64,000 bases of DNA from NCBI GenBank assembly GCA_017654935.2, contig CM065706.1:11444864-11508863 (forward strand). Reading direction: 5' to 3'. The notes beneath the pieces are model-generated. The model made no database searches. It worked only from the letters and a program-made list of their open reading frames with translations, and was not told where the DNA came from. The position numbers and the translations under genes were made by a program. This document shows, in pieces, positions 12,701 to 27,400 of the stretch (within the stretch, counting starts at the first letter, position 1; every line of letters starts with the position of its first letter). The DNA comes from Phymorhynchus buccinoides (taxonomy: Eukaryota; Mollusca; Gastropoda; Neogastropoda; Raphitomidae).

Positions 12701-15700
12701 AAACAGATGGCACCTGTCTTTCTCTGGCCATAACTCAAACAAAAGTATATCGTCGGTGAAAATTCTAAATGAATGAAGGAATGAATGAAAAGTTGTGTTT
12801 TACGTCCTCTCGACCCGGGTAGGCACATATGGGACATGTGTGTTAGTTGGGTATGTTTTAAAACCACAAGGAAGGAAAAATGGTGTTTTACGTCCTCCCG
12901 GTCATAGACACATATGGGACATTTGTAAATACAAAGATGGTGGGAACACTACTGGGGAGAATGCCCAGAGGCAGTGCAACACCAGCAAAGTCCCGATTTT
13001 TAAAAATACAGATATGTGTAGCGGTAACCACGCCTCGGTAAAACCTCATCGGCTATGGTACCGCTACAGTATATATTATCCATAGTAAAAACAAATTCGA
13101 AAGAGAGAGAAAATGGAGTTTTACGTCCTCTTGGTCTGAATCAGACACATATGGGACATTTGTAAATACAAATATGGTTGGAACAATACTGGAGGCAATG
13201 CCCGGAGGCAGTACGAAACCAGTAAAGTCCCAATTTTTTTATAATTAATACAGATAGCTGTAGCGGTGACCACGCCTCAGTTAAACCTCATCGGCTATGG
13301 CACCGCCACAAGTAGTAATAAAAAACAAATTCGAAAACCTCGTATCTCGATTTTTGGGGGGTTTGAGTTAGATACATAGTCAGCTTTCTAATTTTTCACG
13401 CCTAATGTTCCGAAAAACACGGTATGTGTGTTTACATCAGTTAGATTTGACACCTTTGTTCGTGTAAAAAAATAAATGCACTACGTTCTCTTGTTTTGCT
13501 TTTATAGTCATGTTAAAAAACCAGCCCAAAAACTTTTTCTCATGCTTTTTTTTTTTTTTCAATGCAGTTTTTTTAATAGATTTTTGGGGGAGTGTTCAGA
13601 ATATAGGTATTTTCACTGTCATAAAGCAAAAAACTGCATATTAGACCCGTCGCAAACAAAATGAGTCGCTTTGCACTAATGGTCCATTTTGAGTTATTAA
13701 CAAATCATTACTTTGCATTGAAAGAGCTGTCATAAAAAACAAAACTTTTGTAAATCGGACAATTTGTTGCGAAGTTATGGGTGTTTGAAGTCGTAAAGTC
13801 ATAGAATCAGCTAAATGAGAAGTCGCAGTCTAAAATGTCTCAAAACATGTCCCTAGTAACCACTTAGGTCTTAAAAACCTTTTTTAATGTGGAAAATGGG
13901 TTTTTTCATGCTCTAAAAATTTTGATTAAGGTAAAAAAATGCTTAAAAAAATAAAAAATAAAAATCTCAGAATCGAAAATTTGACCCCCATCCACCTAAA
14001 TCGCCTCTACGGGCAAAGCCAGCCAGGGGCAAAACGACTCATTTTGTGGTGACGGGTCACATATTAGAGATATTCTCCTTCATCCGATGTGAGAAGGGGG
14101 TAAGAAAATGAGAACACGAAGAAGCTTCAGACAAAAAAAAGAAGTCATATTCTGTACACATTTCACTAGTAATTTAGTGGGTGTTGTTTTTGTGGTTTTT
14201 TTCTCTCCTTCAGCCATTCCTGGAGATCCGTGAGGGGCGACACCCGTGCATAGGGGGCAGTCTGGTCAGCAGCGATTTCATTCCTAACGATGCGGTGATC
14301 GGCACCCACGATGTGAGTCCATGTTTGTTTTGAAGTACAGTGCAAACCTCCATTATAGGACCTTCAAAAATCATCCACAATGAGGTCTTATAAGGGAGGG
14401 GTCTTGTAAGGGAGGTAATTTTAATACTTGCAAAGAAGGGCAATGTCTCAGAGAAGTAGATCTTGTGTGGGAGGGAGGTCTTATAAGGGAGGGGTCTTCT
14501 AAGGGAGGTAATTTTAATACTTGCAAAGAAGGACAATGTCTCAGAGAAGTAGATCTTGTGTGGGAGGGAGGTCTTATAAGGGAGGGGTCTTCTAAGGGAG
14601 GGGTCTTCTAAGGGAGGTAATTTTAATACTTGCGAAGAAGGACAATGTCTCAGAGAAGTAGATCTTGTGTGGGAGGGACAGACCTGCCTACTGCTACGAT
14701 TTGGCCGTAGCAGCTACGAAAAATTAAGCTTTGCTACGGAGCTACGGCAACCTTAACGTTGCTACGGAAAAAAACAAATTGCCGCCGCATTTTATTTTTG
14801 CTTTAAGTATAATGCCGTTCCCGGTTTTGTCTGTTTCTAAGAGCAGACGCCGTGTCACGCGCGATAACCTAGTCACTTCCGTTTTTATCAAAGTGACTGC
14901 GCATGCGTTCTTATTACTTTTCTCTGAAAAAAATGGCAGACTCCAGCAGCAGAAGCGATTTGGGAGATGTTTCAAATGAAGAAAAACGAACCTAAACCAG
15001 AAAACGAAACTCATCTGGCACACCATCTTGTTCTAAGAAAAAACATCGGCTTGCCGCACAAGTTATCAAAATATTTTACACAGAGGAGTGGCCTTGCATC
15101 GTCAGAAGTTGACTCAGTGCGAACCATGCTCGCTGCAGTGCAACCTCTGCCATGCGGACTTCTCTGTGAATCATGGCGGTAGAGACGATTGCCGTCAACA
15201 CGTTCAATCGGCGAAACATATTAAGCAGTGCATTTCGGCTCAGGAAGAGAACAAGCCGATTGCCGTTGTTTGTGGATGCTACGAAAATTTTGGCCATGCT
15301 ACTGAAAATTGATGGCTGGGCTACTGATTGGGAAAATTCCAAGTAGGCAGATCTGGAAGGAGGTCTTATAAGGGAGGTGTCTTATAAGGGAGTACAGTGC
15401 AACCTCCATTATAAGACCTTCAAAAATCATCCACAATGAGGTCTTATAAGGGAGGGGTCTTATAAGGGAGGTAATTTTAATACCTGCAAAGAAGGCCAAT
15501 GTCTCAGAGAAGTAGGTCTTATGTGGGAGGGTGTCTTATAATGGAGGTTCCACTGTACTATTGTCAGGCGGTCTAATTCATGCACTGAAATTCTTCCACT
15601 TTTTATCGGCAGAAAAATGTGTCAAGTTTTTGTTTGTTACGTTTGGGGTTTTTTTTTTCTAAAAAGGCACAAACACCTCTGTCCTCTTCACACACACACG

Positions 15701-16067
15701 CATGCACACACACACACACACACACACACAAACATACACGCACACGCGCACACACACACTCACACTAAAACGAAGATAAACTAAAGTCATTGTATAAATA
15801 GTCAAGAATCAACTGAGGTATTATTAAGTATTTAGGCACTCTATAATCACAGAGGCATCTGTGAAATTCGGGTTGCTCCCACCTGGAGAGAGCGTCGCAG
15901 CCAGAGGCACGCCACCCTTTTTTTATTTGCATGCGATTTTTGTGTGACTGATGAGGAAGGAAGGGTAGGGTAGGTGGGTGGGTGGGTGGGGGGTAAGTTT
16001 TGACCAAATGACAACTTTTCCGTTGCTACTGGGATTAACGTTGTGCTAAGTGCATGGGCACACACGG

Positions 16068-16098
<31 letters not shown>

Positions 16099-18186
16099 TC
16101 CACAGACAGAAAGAACCTACCATATTTTTCGGAGTATATGACAATACTTTTTTCTTTGAATGAGACCTCTGCGCGCCTAGTATGACTTATAATAAGGTAG
16201 CTAAAATCTTGCAAAATCAGTATGACTACTGACGAGTTTTAATAGTAGGCCAATAGACGATTTTCGGAAAAAACTAGGTGAAAGCACTTCGTGAAAATTA
16301 GAGTTGTTTACCTCCATTACTCGGTCATATACCATACAGACCTGCCTACTGCTACGATTTGGCCGTAGCAGCTACGAAAAATAAAGCTTTGCTACGGAGC
16401 TACGGCAACCTTAACGTTGCTACGGAAAAAACAAAATTGCCGCCGCATTTTATTTTTGCTTATGCCGTTCCCGGTTTTGTCTGTTTCTAAGAGCAGACGC
16501 CGTGTCACGCGCGATAACCTAGTCACTTCCGTTTTTATCAAAGTGACTGCGCATGCGTTCTTATTACTTTCTCTGAAAAAAATGGCGGACTCCAGCAGCA
16601 GTAGCGATTCAGGAGATGTTTCAAACGAAGAAAAACGAACCCAAACCAGAAACCGAAAATCATCTGCCACACCATCTTGTTCTAAGAAAAAACATCGGCG
16701 TGCCGCACAAGTTTTGAAAATAGCTTACACGGAGGAGTGGCCTTGCATCGTCAGAAGTTGACTCGGTGCGAACCATGCTCATTGCAACCTCTGCCATGCG
16801 GACTTCTCTGTGAATCATGGCGGTAGAGACGATTGCCGTCAACACGTTCAATCGGCGAAACATAAGCAGTGCGTTTCGGCTCAGGAAGAGAACAAATCGA
16901 TTGCCGTCGTTTGTGGATGCTACGGAAAAATTTGCCATGCTACTGAAAATTTATGGCTGGGCTACTGATTGGGAAAATTCCAAGTAGGCAGGTCTGACCA
17001 TAGCAACAATGCAACAATGGCGTTGAAGCTTGAAACTGCAGGATGCGAGTCAGCGACTTGCAAACATTTTTTTTTAAAGAAAAATTAGGGGTGGCCAGTG
17101 GCCACAAAGTGATAAAACTTGCAAAATGTGACGTAAAAATATAAATGACATACATTTTTAGAATGACGCACGGTGTTCTAAGTGCTGTATGTCTGCTCAA
17201 ACACACGAGTCGATAGGCTACGAGAGCTGATGGTAGAGTGACTTCCCCCTGTTTGACCGATTGAATTAGGCAAGATCACTCCCACACACCATGAAATTAC
17301 TCCCCTTAATTATTTCCGAAAAATTCCTATTGAAGCCTGGAATGGTCAATTGCAACATTTATGAATGGGGTGGGGGGGGGGGTGGGGATGAACAACGATA
17401 AATTTGATAATACTGTTATTATCTATGATGCAAACAGAGCATGGAGGAGGGTGACGCGGGTGACGACGGACGGCAGACGGCCAGTCGCGTTGTCATGGTT
17501 ACGGGGCCCAACATGGGAGGTAAATCCACCCTGATGCGGCAGACGGGGCTCATCGTCATACTGTCGCAGCTGGTATGTCAGCATTTGTTATGTGTTTGTG
17601 CTTTTTTTATTTTTTTTATTTTATTCAACTTCTGTCTACTGTGAGTGATATTAGACGTGTGTGTGTGTCTGTGGGAATAAGAATACAGGAAAATTGTGTG
17701 TCTGTCTGTGTCTCTGTGTGATTGTGAACAAATTATACCACAAAACACTACCAACCCTCCATGCACTGTACAAATGTGGCTTGAAAAGGCTTTATAGCTT
17801 AAAATGCCACTGTTAATAGTGGTGGATCCATAAAGGATGCCAGTGGTTCTACCCATAATGTGTGATTGTGTGAGACCTGGGAGGTAAATCCACCCTGATG
17901 AGACAGACTGGACTCATGGTCATAGTGTCTCGGGTCAGCACATCACCATTTCTTCTCTGTGTGTGTGCGCGCGCACGTGTGCATGCATGCGTGTGTGCGT
18001 TTGTGTTTGAGTGAGTGTGTGTGTACATATGCGTTGTCTGTGTCTGTGTTTCTGTATATGTATATTATGTGTAGTGGTAAATCACTAAATGTTTGTGCAT
18101 GACATGGGAGACAAGTTGACTTTGAATCGATATTGTCGTCCTGTTACAGCTGGTGTATGGCCATTTCTCTGTGTGTGTGTGTGTGT

Positions 18187-18271
<85 letters not shown>

Positions 18272-18417
18272 GAGAGAGAGAGACAGAGAGAGAGAGTGAG
18301 AGTGCTTAAATGCATATGTGTGTGATGTTACCACCAAAAAGTATACATAGTAGCTAAGAATATTTTTCTTCTAAATAATGGTGAAAATTATTATCATCAA
18401 TGGCTATTCACTTTCAC

Positions 18418-18451
<34 letters not shown>

Positions 18452-21400
18452 TTCATCATCAATCATAGGTGAACTAGAGAATCAATCAAAGACAGTATAA
18501 TTGTAATTGTCTCAAAATTTCTTACCATATTTTTCGGACTATAAGGCGATACTTTCTTTCCCCAGAGGGAGACTCCTGCGCCTTATGACTGATTACTAAT
18601 ATAGTAAGAAAGTTATAATAACAAAACATGACATTTGTGTCAAATTTGAGGTAGTGCGCCTTATAATCAGGTGCACCATATAGTAAAACAAGTGCGGAAT
18701 CGCAATAGTTTGTGGCCCGCGGTCTATTTTTACCACTCCAATCATGAGTCGCCTCCCCTGGCTTTTCAATCATTTTAATCTGTAAACCAGAATGTTATCT
18801 CTGCACCATTTGGTAACTTTTTATATCTTTTGGAAAACATTTAAAACTATTTATCCTACTTATACTCATTGAAAGAAGCACTGCGTACTCGTCGTGTCTG
18901 TTGCAGTGTCTGTATTACGTATGTTTATTATTTTGTGCGCTTTGCGCACGTACACATCATTTTAAAGAGCAGCCTCAATTTGAAGTGCAGCCTCAATTTG
19001 AAGTGCGACAATTTTGGACCGACCGACCGACAGACAGACCGACCGACAGACCGACTGACCGACAAAGTGAGTTATAGGTTTGTGGCTTGAGCCACAAACA
19101 AAAACAACAACGGTACTTTCTATGGTTGCAGGGCTGTTACGTCCCAGCTGAAAAATGTCACCTGACCCCGGTTGACAGGATCTTCACCCGATTGGGAGCC
19201 AGCGACAGGATCATGTCTGGTATGTGGTTGGTGTTGTTTAAGAGAAATGCAGGGGGATGTTAATTTTCCGGTTGACACCAGAAATCTGGTTTTGGGGGGT
19301 GCCGAAACTTGTGGCTTCCGGTTTTTGGAGTGCCCAAACTTTTGGCTTCTGGTTTTGGAGTGCTAAAACTCGTGGCTTCCAGTTTTTTGGAGTGCCGAAA
19401 CTTGGCTAAAACGTTTGGCTAAAAAAAATGGTTGGCGGCGAAAGGGTTAACGGAAGAAACAGTGACATAAGCTCTGAAAGTAGACAAACACATGGCAGGG
19501 TGCTTAATTGGCAGTGAATGTCCTCGCGAGTGTAGAGTGATGTCGTGGGCAAAATGTATTCGCCCATGGCGAATGAATGGATAAAAGTTAGGTTTTACGC
19601 CCACTCAGTCGCAAAACAGCACATGTGGGACGAACCATCAACCAACCATCATTCAATGCTCATGGTGCTAGAACAGTTCAGCCTTCTTGTAGCAAAACGT
19701 TTTTATTATTTTATTTTTTAGTCTCTAAATACAGACCTTTGAAAATCCAAAATGAGGTCTTATAATGGAGGGGTCTTATAAGGGAGGTAATTTTAATACT
19801 TTCAAGGAAAGTGTCTTATTAGAGAAGTAGGTCGACGAAATAGGATTTAACGCCTGACGACGAAAATGGAGTTTTACGTCCTCTTGGTCTGAATCAGACA
19901 CATATGGGACATTTGTAAATACAAATATGGTGGGAACAATACTGGAGGCAATGCCCGGAGGCAGTACGAAACCAGTAAAGTCCTGTTTTTTTAAATTAAT
20001 ACAGATAGCTGTAGCGGTGACCACGCCTCGGTTAAACCTCATCGGCTATGGCACCGCCACAAGTTAATAGCTTTTTAAAGTGTTGAGGATTTAACGCCCT
20101 CTGCAGCCTTTCGGCCATGTGGGGCATGAGAAGTAGGTCTTATATGGGAGGGAGGTCTTATAAGGGAGGTTCCACTGTATCTGCTATCTCAAAATGATTC
20201 CAGTCCTTTCAGTTTTGACTTAACCACATTTCCATTATGCTTTTTGTTCTAAACCCCCAAACTTTCTAGAGCTCTTCAGGTAGTTTTGAAGTTGTGCATT
20301 GTTCCTATTTTTCAGGGGAGAGCACTTTCTTTGTGGAGCTGAGCGAGACGTCGGCCATCTTGCAACACGCCACGGAACACTCCTTGGTTCTGATGGATGA
20401 ACTGGGTGAGTGTTGTTGCATTTAACCCTTTCACTGCCAGCCATATTTCAGCAAAAAAATTTCCATTAAATTTACCTGGGTAGAGAACAAAATCCATCAG
20501 CAGTATTGGGGATTCTTCTGTGACGTATATAAAATAAGGTCTATCCTTACTTCCCAAAACTAAGACAATGGCTTGTACCCACGTGTCATCATATCCGGCC
20601 ACAAGGAGCGTGCCATATTATGGGAGACCGCCATCTTAGTCAGTAACTTTGTTTGAAAAATGCCAGATCGATGCTGTTTACACACAAATCTGACTAAGAT
20701 GGCGACACTTCCGTTGGAAGGGTTGAGATGCGCACGCAAGTGGGGGGGGGGAGCCATAGGGTCTTTGGATAATAGGCCCCAATTTGATACCTTTTAGTGA
20801 CATAGGTGTTAAATCACTGTGGTGCTAAAATGCGACTTTGGCGGTGAAAGGGTTAACATTAAACCCATTTCTTCTCAAGACATTTGGGGGGGGGGGGGGG
20901 GATTTTGGAACTTTTTGCTGTCTCCTGCTCTAAATGCACCCTTAGACACGAAGGTAAACTTCTTCCCCCCCAAAAAAAAAACCCAACATTTTCAGGGCTC
21001 CTAATCGTCCCGCATAACAAGGGGTCCCAGGGGCTCCTTCACTTACAGTATAGAGGGTCCTAGAGGCGGGATAGAGGGTCCCAGTGGCATTGCGAATGCT
21101 AAAAATAATTTTTCAGGTGCATCCCTGGGACCCCCTGCACATTCTTTTAGAGGGTCCTTTAGAATTTATTGCTTCGTAGACCCCCAAATGGGGGTCCTTG
21201 GGAGCCCTGATTTTCTGAAATGTTTTTCAGAACACATTCTTAAAGTGTGTATGGTGTGTGTGTGCATGCGTGTGTCTGTGTGTGTGCGTTTCTGTATATG
21301 TTTGTGTGTGTGTGTGTACTGGTGTGTGTATCTGGAATGTGGAGGGAGGACAGGGTGAGGAGGGGGTGGGGCAGACTTGGGAAACCTAGACTATCAATTT

Positions 21401-24400
21401 GGTCATACCAGGCAGTGGGATTTCTCCCTGCTCTTACTGACTTTTAACTGCCGTGGGGATTTTTACGAGCGTAAAGCGCACGGGTCAGACTAGCATTAAG
21501 TCCCCCATCCGAAGGATGGACCTCTATATGCGGCCTCATGAAGTCAGATTTACCAAATAACTAGCCATATCAATATAATCCCAGTGAATCTGATTGGAAT
21601 ATTATTTTTAAAAATCTGCCAGTCATGCTCAAGATAATGGATGGATTTCACCGAAAGTTGGTTTGGTCATAATATAACATGATGCGCCTTGTAGAAAGTC
21701 ATAGTCTGTAAAATAGGGTAGCGTTGGTTGTTTTTACTACAAGGCAGTGGAACCCTCATTATATATTAGACCTTCAAAAATCATCCAAAATGAGGTCTTA
21801 TAAGGGAGGGGTCTTATAAGGGATGTAATTTTAATACTTACAAAGAAGGGCAATGTCTCAGAGAAGTAGGTCTTATATGGGAGGGAGTCTTATAAGGGAG
21901 GTTCGACTGTATAAGGCACCCTCCCCCAAATTTGACTCAAAATTCAAATTTTATTACTCTATTTCCTTACTGTATTATCTATCCTTCACATTATAAGGCG
22001 CAGGGGTCTCAGTCTGGGAAAAAAGTATCGCCTTATAGTCCACAAAAGAGGGGACCCTTTTTTTCGGACAATGAGGCGCACCTTAGAAGGTGCGCCCCAC
22101 GAATTATACTCAAAATTCAGATTTTGTTGTAATTTCTTACTACAGTGGTCGCCGCTTTATAAAACCGCGGTTAATAGAGCCAGCCGCTTATTAAAGCCGA
22201 TTTCTTACGGTCCGGATTTTTCACTATATGTTATGTATTAAAAAAAAGCCGCTTAATAAAACCACCCGGACGCTTATTAAAGCCACTTTTCTCAGAGAAA
22301 TCACATACAGTGAAACCCGTTTAGTACGAATTCCAGGGGAGAGGGCCAATTTACTCGTTGTAAGCATTGCTCGTTCAAACCATTTTATCGATTTTGGCAA
22401 CCCTGACGAACCTATCAATCGGTCCTCACATCTACTGTGATGTGCGTGTTGGTAAAGTGTGAAAAAGACAGAAAAACGGAAACAACACACTTACCCAACA
22501 AAGCATGGTTGTAAGCCCAGTATCCTGTATCCATAGGGTTTTTAATGCCGATTACAAACACTTTAAAACAGTTTATTAACACACGATAACATCAAAAACA
22601 TAAAATCCACACACGCGCTTTAAGAGAAAGTTAAAATTTCCCGGAAGTCACAAGATCAGTGCGCAAAGAGTGAGTCCAGTGTCGTCTGCTTGCGCTGCAG
22701 ACACCCAAGTTGTTATATCGGCCAATCAGAATGCCGCTTACATATCGAGGGGTCAGTCAAGATGGCGATGTTGTTGTCAGCGTGTTCTCGTTCTAGCCAG
22801 GTAGTTGTGCAAGAAAGCTTGACTTTGGGATGGCGGTGTGGTTGTAAGTGCGTTCTCGTTCTAACCGCGTAGTTTTTGCATAAAAGCTTGACTTTGGGAG
22901 TCAATAAATTGTACGTTATATGCAAGTTGCTCGTTGTAGCGAGCTCGTTGTATGCAGAATTATTTAACAAGGAAAAAGAAGGCTTGTGGTCGGGGATTTT
23001 GAAACCACTCGTTAAACACGGGCTCTCGTTTAAACCGTACTCGTACTAAATGGGTTTCACTGTAGTTTGTGACTAAAACTCACACGATTTTGTTCTTTTT
23101 TCTTTTCTTTTCTTTTTTTTTGGCGTAGAAAATATGTCACTTGTGTCACTCAAGACATATGTATGTGCACGCTCACGTGTATCACGAAGTAACTGAGTTT
23201 AGAAAAGAATGTCAGTCAATAAAAACTGCACGTGTTGAGTTAATAAATAAATTAAATCACTTTACTGTTTTCTGTCGGACTGGCAACTCCGTGCGAGAAC
23301 TGTTGTGGAAGTCGACCAATATCGCCTTATAGTCCGAAAATGATGGTATGTAAATGGAACAGTTCTTACTTTTAGTTCTATTCCAGGTCGAGGCACAGCT
23401 ACGTACGATGGTACGGCCATAGCGTACACCGTAGTGAGAGAGCTGTCCCCTCGGCTGCGATGTCGATCGCTAGTATCGCCTTATAGTCCGAAAATTATGG
23501 TATATAAAAATGGAACAGTTCTGTTTCCTTATTACCGTTACCTATTTTTGGGGTTCTATTCCAGGTCGAGGCACAGCTACGTACGATGGTACGGCCATAG
23601 CGTACGCCGTAGTGAAAGAGCTGTCCACTCGGCTGCGATGTCGATCGCTAGTATCGCCTTATAGTCTGAAAATTATGGTATGTAAATGGAACAATTCTGT
23701 TCCTTTTTTTGTTGTTTCTGTTCCAGGTCGAGGCACAGCTACGTACGATGGTACGGCCATAGCGTACGCCGTAGTGAGAGAGCTGTCCACTCAACTGCGG
23801 TGTCGATCGCTGTTCTCCACCCACTACCACTCATTGGTCGATCAGTTCGCACACGACTCCAACGTCAGAACCGGTCACATGGTTTGTGCTTTTTTGTGTG
23901 CTTTTCTTCTTCTTCTGCGTAAGGCCATGATGGGTACGTATGTGTCCGTTTTCCAGTTTTTTCTGGTGTCCTCGCTGCATTCAGCCTGACACAGATGATT
24001 TTGTGTGTACGTGCTTTTTATTTTAGACAAAGTTAAAGTTTCGAACGCCCCCACCTCCCTTATGTTTACGACTCTCGATCTCAAAGTATGGTTCTTTCCG
24101 TTTCGTGACAATAACCCTAAGGCTGAACCTAACCCTATCCCCTGTTCCCTACAAATCTCCTTTTCTTTTTGTTTTGTTTTTTGCTGCGCTGTCCCATTTT
24201 CTGGGCTGTACAGTGAGTGCCGTTGCTCTCACACCGCTCATTCTGAATCTCTCTCTCCCTTTTCTTTCTTTTCCTCTCTCTCTGTCTATTGTCTCGAGAA
24301 CTAGGAGAGTAGTTTATATGGTTTAACCATCTTGTTGTTTTTCTTCTTCTCCCCCCCCCCCTCTCCAACAGGCGTGCATGGTGGAGAACGAAGACGAGGA

Positions 24401-27400
24401 GGGGGATCCTTCCCAGGAGACCATCACCTTCCTGTACAAGTTCTCGCATGGGGCCTGCCCTAAGAGCTACGGCTTCAACGCCGCCCGCCTGGCCAGCATT
24501 CCTGAGGAGGTATGTGTGTGTGATCACCTTCCTGTACAAGTTCTCGCATGGGGCCTGCCCTAAGAGCTACGGCTTCAACGCCGCCCGCCTGGCCAGCATT
24601 CCTGAGGAGGTATGTGTGTGTGATCACCTTCCTGTACAAGTTCTCGCATGGGGCCTGCCCTAAAAGCTACGGCTTCAACGCCGCCCGCCTGGCCAGCATT
24701 CCTGAGGAGGTGTGTGTGTGTGTGTGATCACCTTCCTGTACAAGTTCTCACATGGGGCCTGCCCTAAGAGCTACGGCTTCAACACCGCTCGTCTGGCCAG
24801 CATTCCTGAGGAGGTGTGTGTGTGTGTGTGATCACCTTCCTGTACAAGTTCTCACATGGGGCCTGCCCTAAGAGCTACGGCTTCAACGCTGCTCGTCTGG
24901 CCAGCATTCCTGAGGAGGTGTGTGTGTGTGTGTGATCACCTTCCTGTACAAGTTCTCGCATGGGGCCTGCCCTAAGAGCTACGACTTCAACGCCGCCCGC
25001 CTGGCCAGCATTCCTGAGGAGGTGTGTGTGTGTGTGTGTGATCACCTTCCTGTACAAGTTCTCACATGGGGCCTGCCCTAAGAATTACGGCTTCAACACC
25101 GCTCGTCTGGCCAGCATTCCTGAGGAGGTGTGTGTGTGTGTGTGATCACCTTCCTGTACAAGTTCTCGCATGGGGCCTGCCCTAAGAGCTACGGCTTCAA
25201 CGCCGCTCGTCTGGCTAGCATTCCTGAGGAGGTGTGTGTGTGTGTGTGTGATCACCTTCCTGTACAAGTTCTCGCATGGGGCCTGCCCTAAGAGCTACGG
25301 CTTCAACGCCGCTCGTCTGGCTAGCATCTCTGAGGAGGTGTGTGTGTGTGCGTGTTTTTGTGTGTGTGTGTGTGTGTGTGTGATCACCTTCCTGTACAAG
25401 TTCTCGCATGGGGCCTGCCCTAAGAGCTACGGCTTCAACGCTGCTCGTCTGGCCAGCATTCCTGAGGAGGTGTGTGTGTGTGTGTGTGATCACCTTCCTG
25501 TACAAGTTCTCGCATGGGGCCTGCCCTAAGAGCTACGGCTTCAACGCTGCTCGTCTGGCCAGCATTCCTGAGGAGGTGTGTGTGTGTGTGTGAGATCACC
25601 TTCCTGTACAAGTTCTCACATGGGGCCTGCCCTAAGAGCTACGGCTTCAACACCGCTCGTCTGGCCAGCATTCCTGAGGAGGTGTGTGTGTGTGTGTGAT
25701 CACCTTCCTGTACAAGTTCTCGCATGGGGCCTGCCCTAAGAGCTACGGCTTCAACGCCGCTCGCCTGGCCAGCATTCCTGAGGAGGTGTGTGTGTGTGTG
25801 TGATCACCTTCCTGTACAAGTTCTCGCATGGGGCCTGCCCTAAGAGCTACGGCTTCAACGCCGCTCGTCTGGCTAGCATCCCTGCGGAGGTTGTGTGTGT
25901 GTGTGTGTGTGATCACCTTCCTGTACAAGTTCTCACATGGGGCCTGCCCTAAGAGCTACGGCTTCAACACCGCTCGTCTGGCTAGCATTCCTGAGGAGGT
26001 GTGTGTGTGTGAGATCACCTTCCTGTACAAGTTCTCGCATGGGGCCTGCCCTAAGAGTTACGGCTTCAACACCGCTTGTCTGGCCAGCATTTCTGAGGAG
26101 GTGTGTGTGTGTGTGTGAGATCACCTTCCTGTACAAGTTCTCACATGGGGCCTGCCATAAGAGCTATGGCTTCAACACCGCTCGTCTGGCCAGCATTCCT
26201 GAGGAGGTGTGTGTGTGTGTGTGTGATCACCTTCCTGTACAAGTTCTCGCATGGGGCCTGCCCTAAGAGTTACGGCTTCAACGCCGCCCGCCTGGCCAGC
26301 ATTCCTGAGGAGATGTGTGTGTGTGTGTGTGTGTGTGTGTGATCACCTTCCTGTACAAGTTCTCGCATGGGGCCTGCCCTAAGAGCTACGGCTTCAACGC
26401 TGCTCGTCTGGCTAGCATCCTTGCGGAGGTGCATGTTCTTTAATTTAATGTCTATCCACCTTACAGTGATCTTAGACAAAAAATTTGTGTGTATCTGTGT
26501 GTGTGTGTGATCACTTTCCTGTACAAGTTCATGCAGGGGGGCCTGCCCTAAGAGTTACGCTTCAGTGCAGTCCGCCAGAGGCTAACATTCCTGAGGAGGT
26601 ACACACTCCCTCCCCCCCAGGGTTTTTGCCATCTATACTAGTTACTACTTTATGAAAATTCACTTTATGTCTGTCCATGTGTACAAAAAAAACCTGTTGA
26701 CCATGCTTACAACAACGCTTTGTCCTTATCCCCGTGACTGCCATATAACGTATCACGTACTGACTTGGTGACATCATCAGATGAAGAGGAATAACCCTGA
26801 TATGCTGGCTTTTGCTCTAACACAGTCAAGAGAGTTATATCCCCAGACCATTTTGCCAGATTGGCTCTATCAGTTGTCTTTTTCATGGCATGATTTGTGC
26901 TATGCAGACCTGTTTACTCTACTCTTTTTGAGTAGTATTCTACTCAATTTGGACCTCTAATACTCTTCAAAATTGAAAATAATGCTATAATTTTCTCATT
27001 TTCAGTGAACAGTGTTTGATGGCTTAATGAATGAAACTACACATTTTGCACCAAAGCTACTCATTTCAGCTATCCAGACTACTCAAGACTTGTGTAGGGG
27101 GTAAACAGGTCTGGCAATGAATTTTTCTTTCATTTTCTCTGGCAGTCTAGGGGTTAAGAGCTACCTGCTAACATGACGCTAATCTCATCATCTTCCCTTT
27201 TTTAAAAAAATCCTTGATTGTAGACCCCTGTAAGTTTAACCATAACACATTTTTGTTTTTGATCAGCATCACCCAGTGAATGTAGCCTGCCAGTTTCTGA
27301 GACTCTAGTGCAAACCTCCTTCAAGGACGGAAGGGCTGGTTAGAAAAAAACTTCATGTACCCTGGGTAGGGGGGGGGGGGGGGCGGGCTTCACTATCAAC

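Larger units (their letters stand above)
17660..18303 (+). repeat. TG- and GA-rich low-complexity stretch
   Basis: TG/TCTG runs at 17660-17720 and 17955-18060 and a (GA)n run at 18188-18300 surround the two decayed Walker A exon copies. An (ATC)n run follows at 18418-18455. Confidence 0.9.

Noticed and set aside
24135..26479. Minus-strand frames across the exon i array
   Set aside because: They are antisense shadows of the repeated MSH6 exon fragment.
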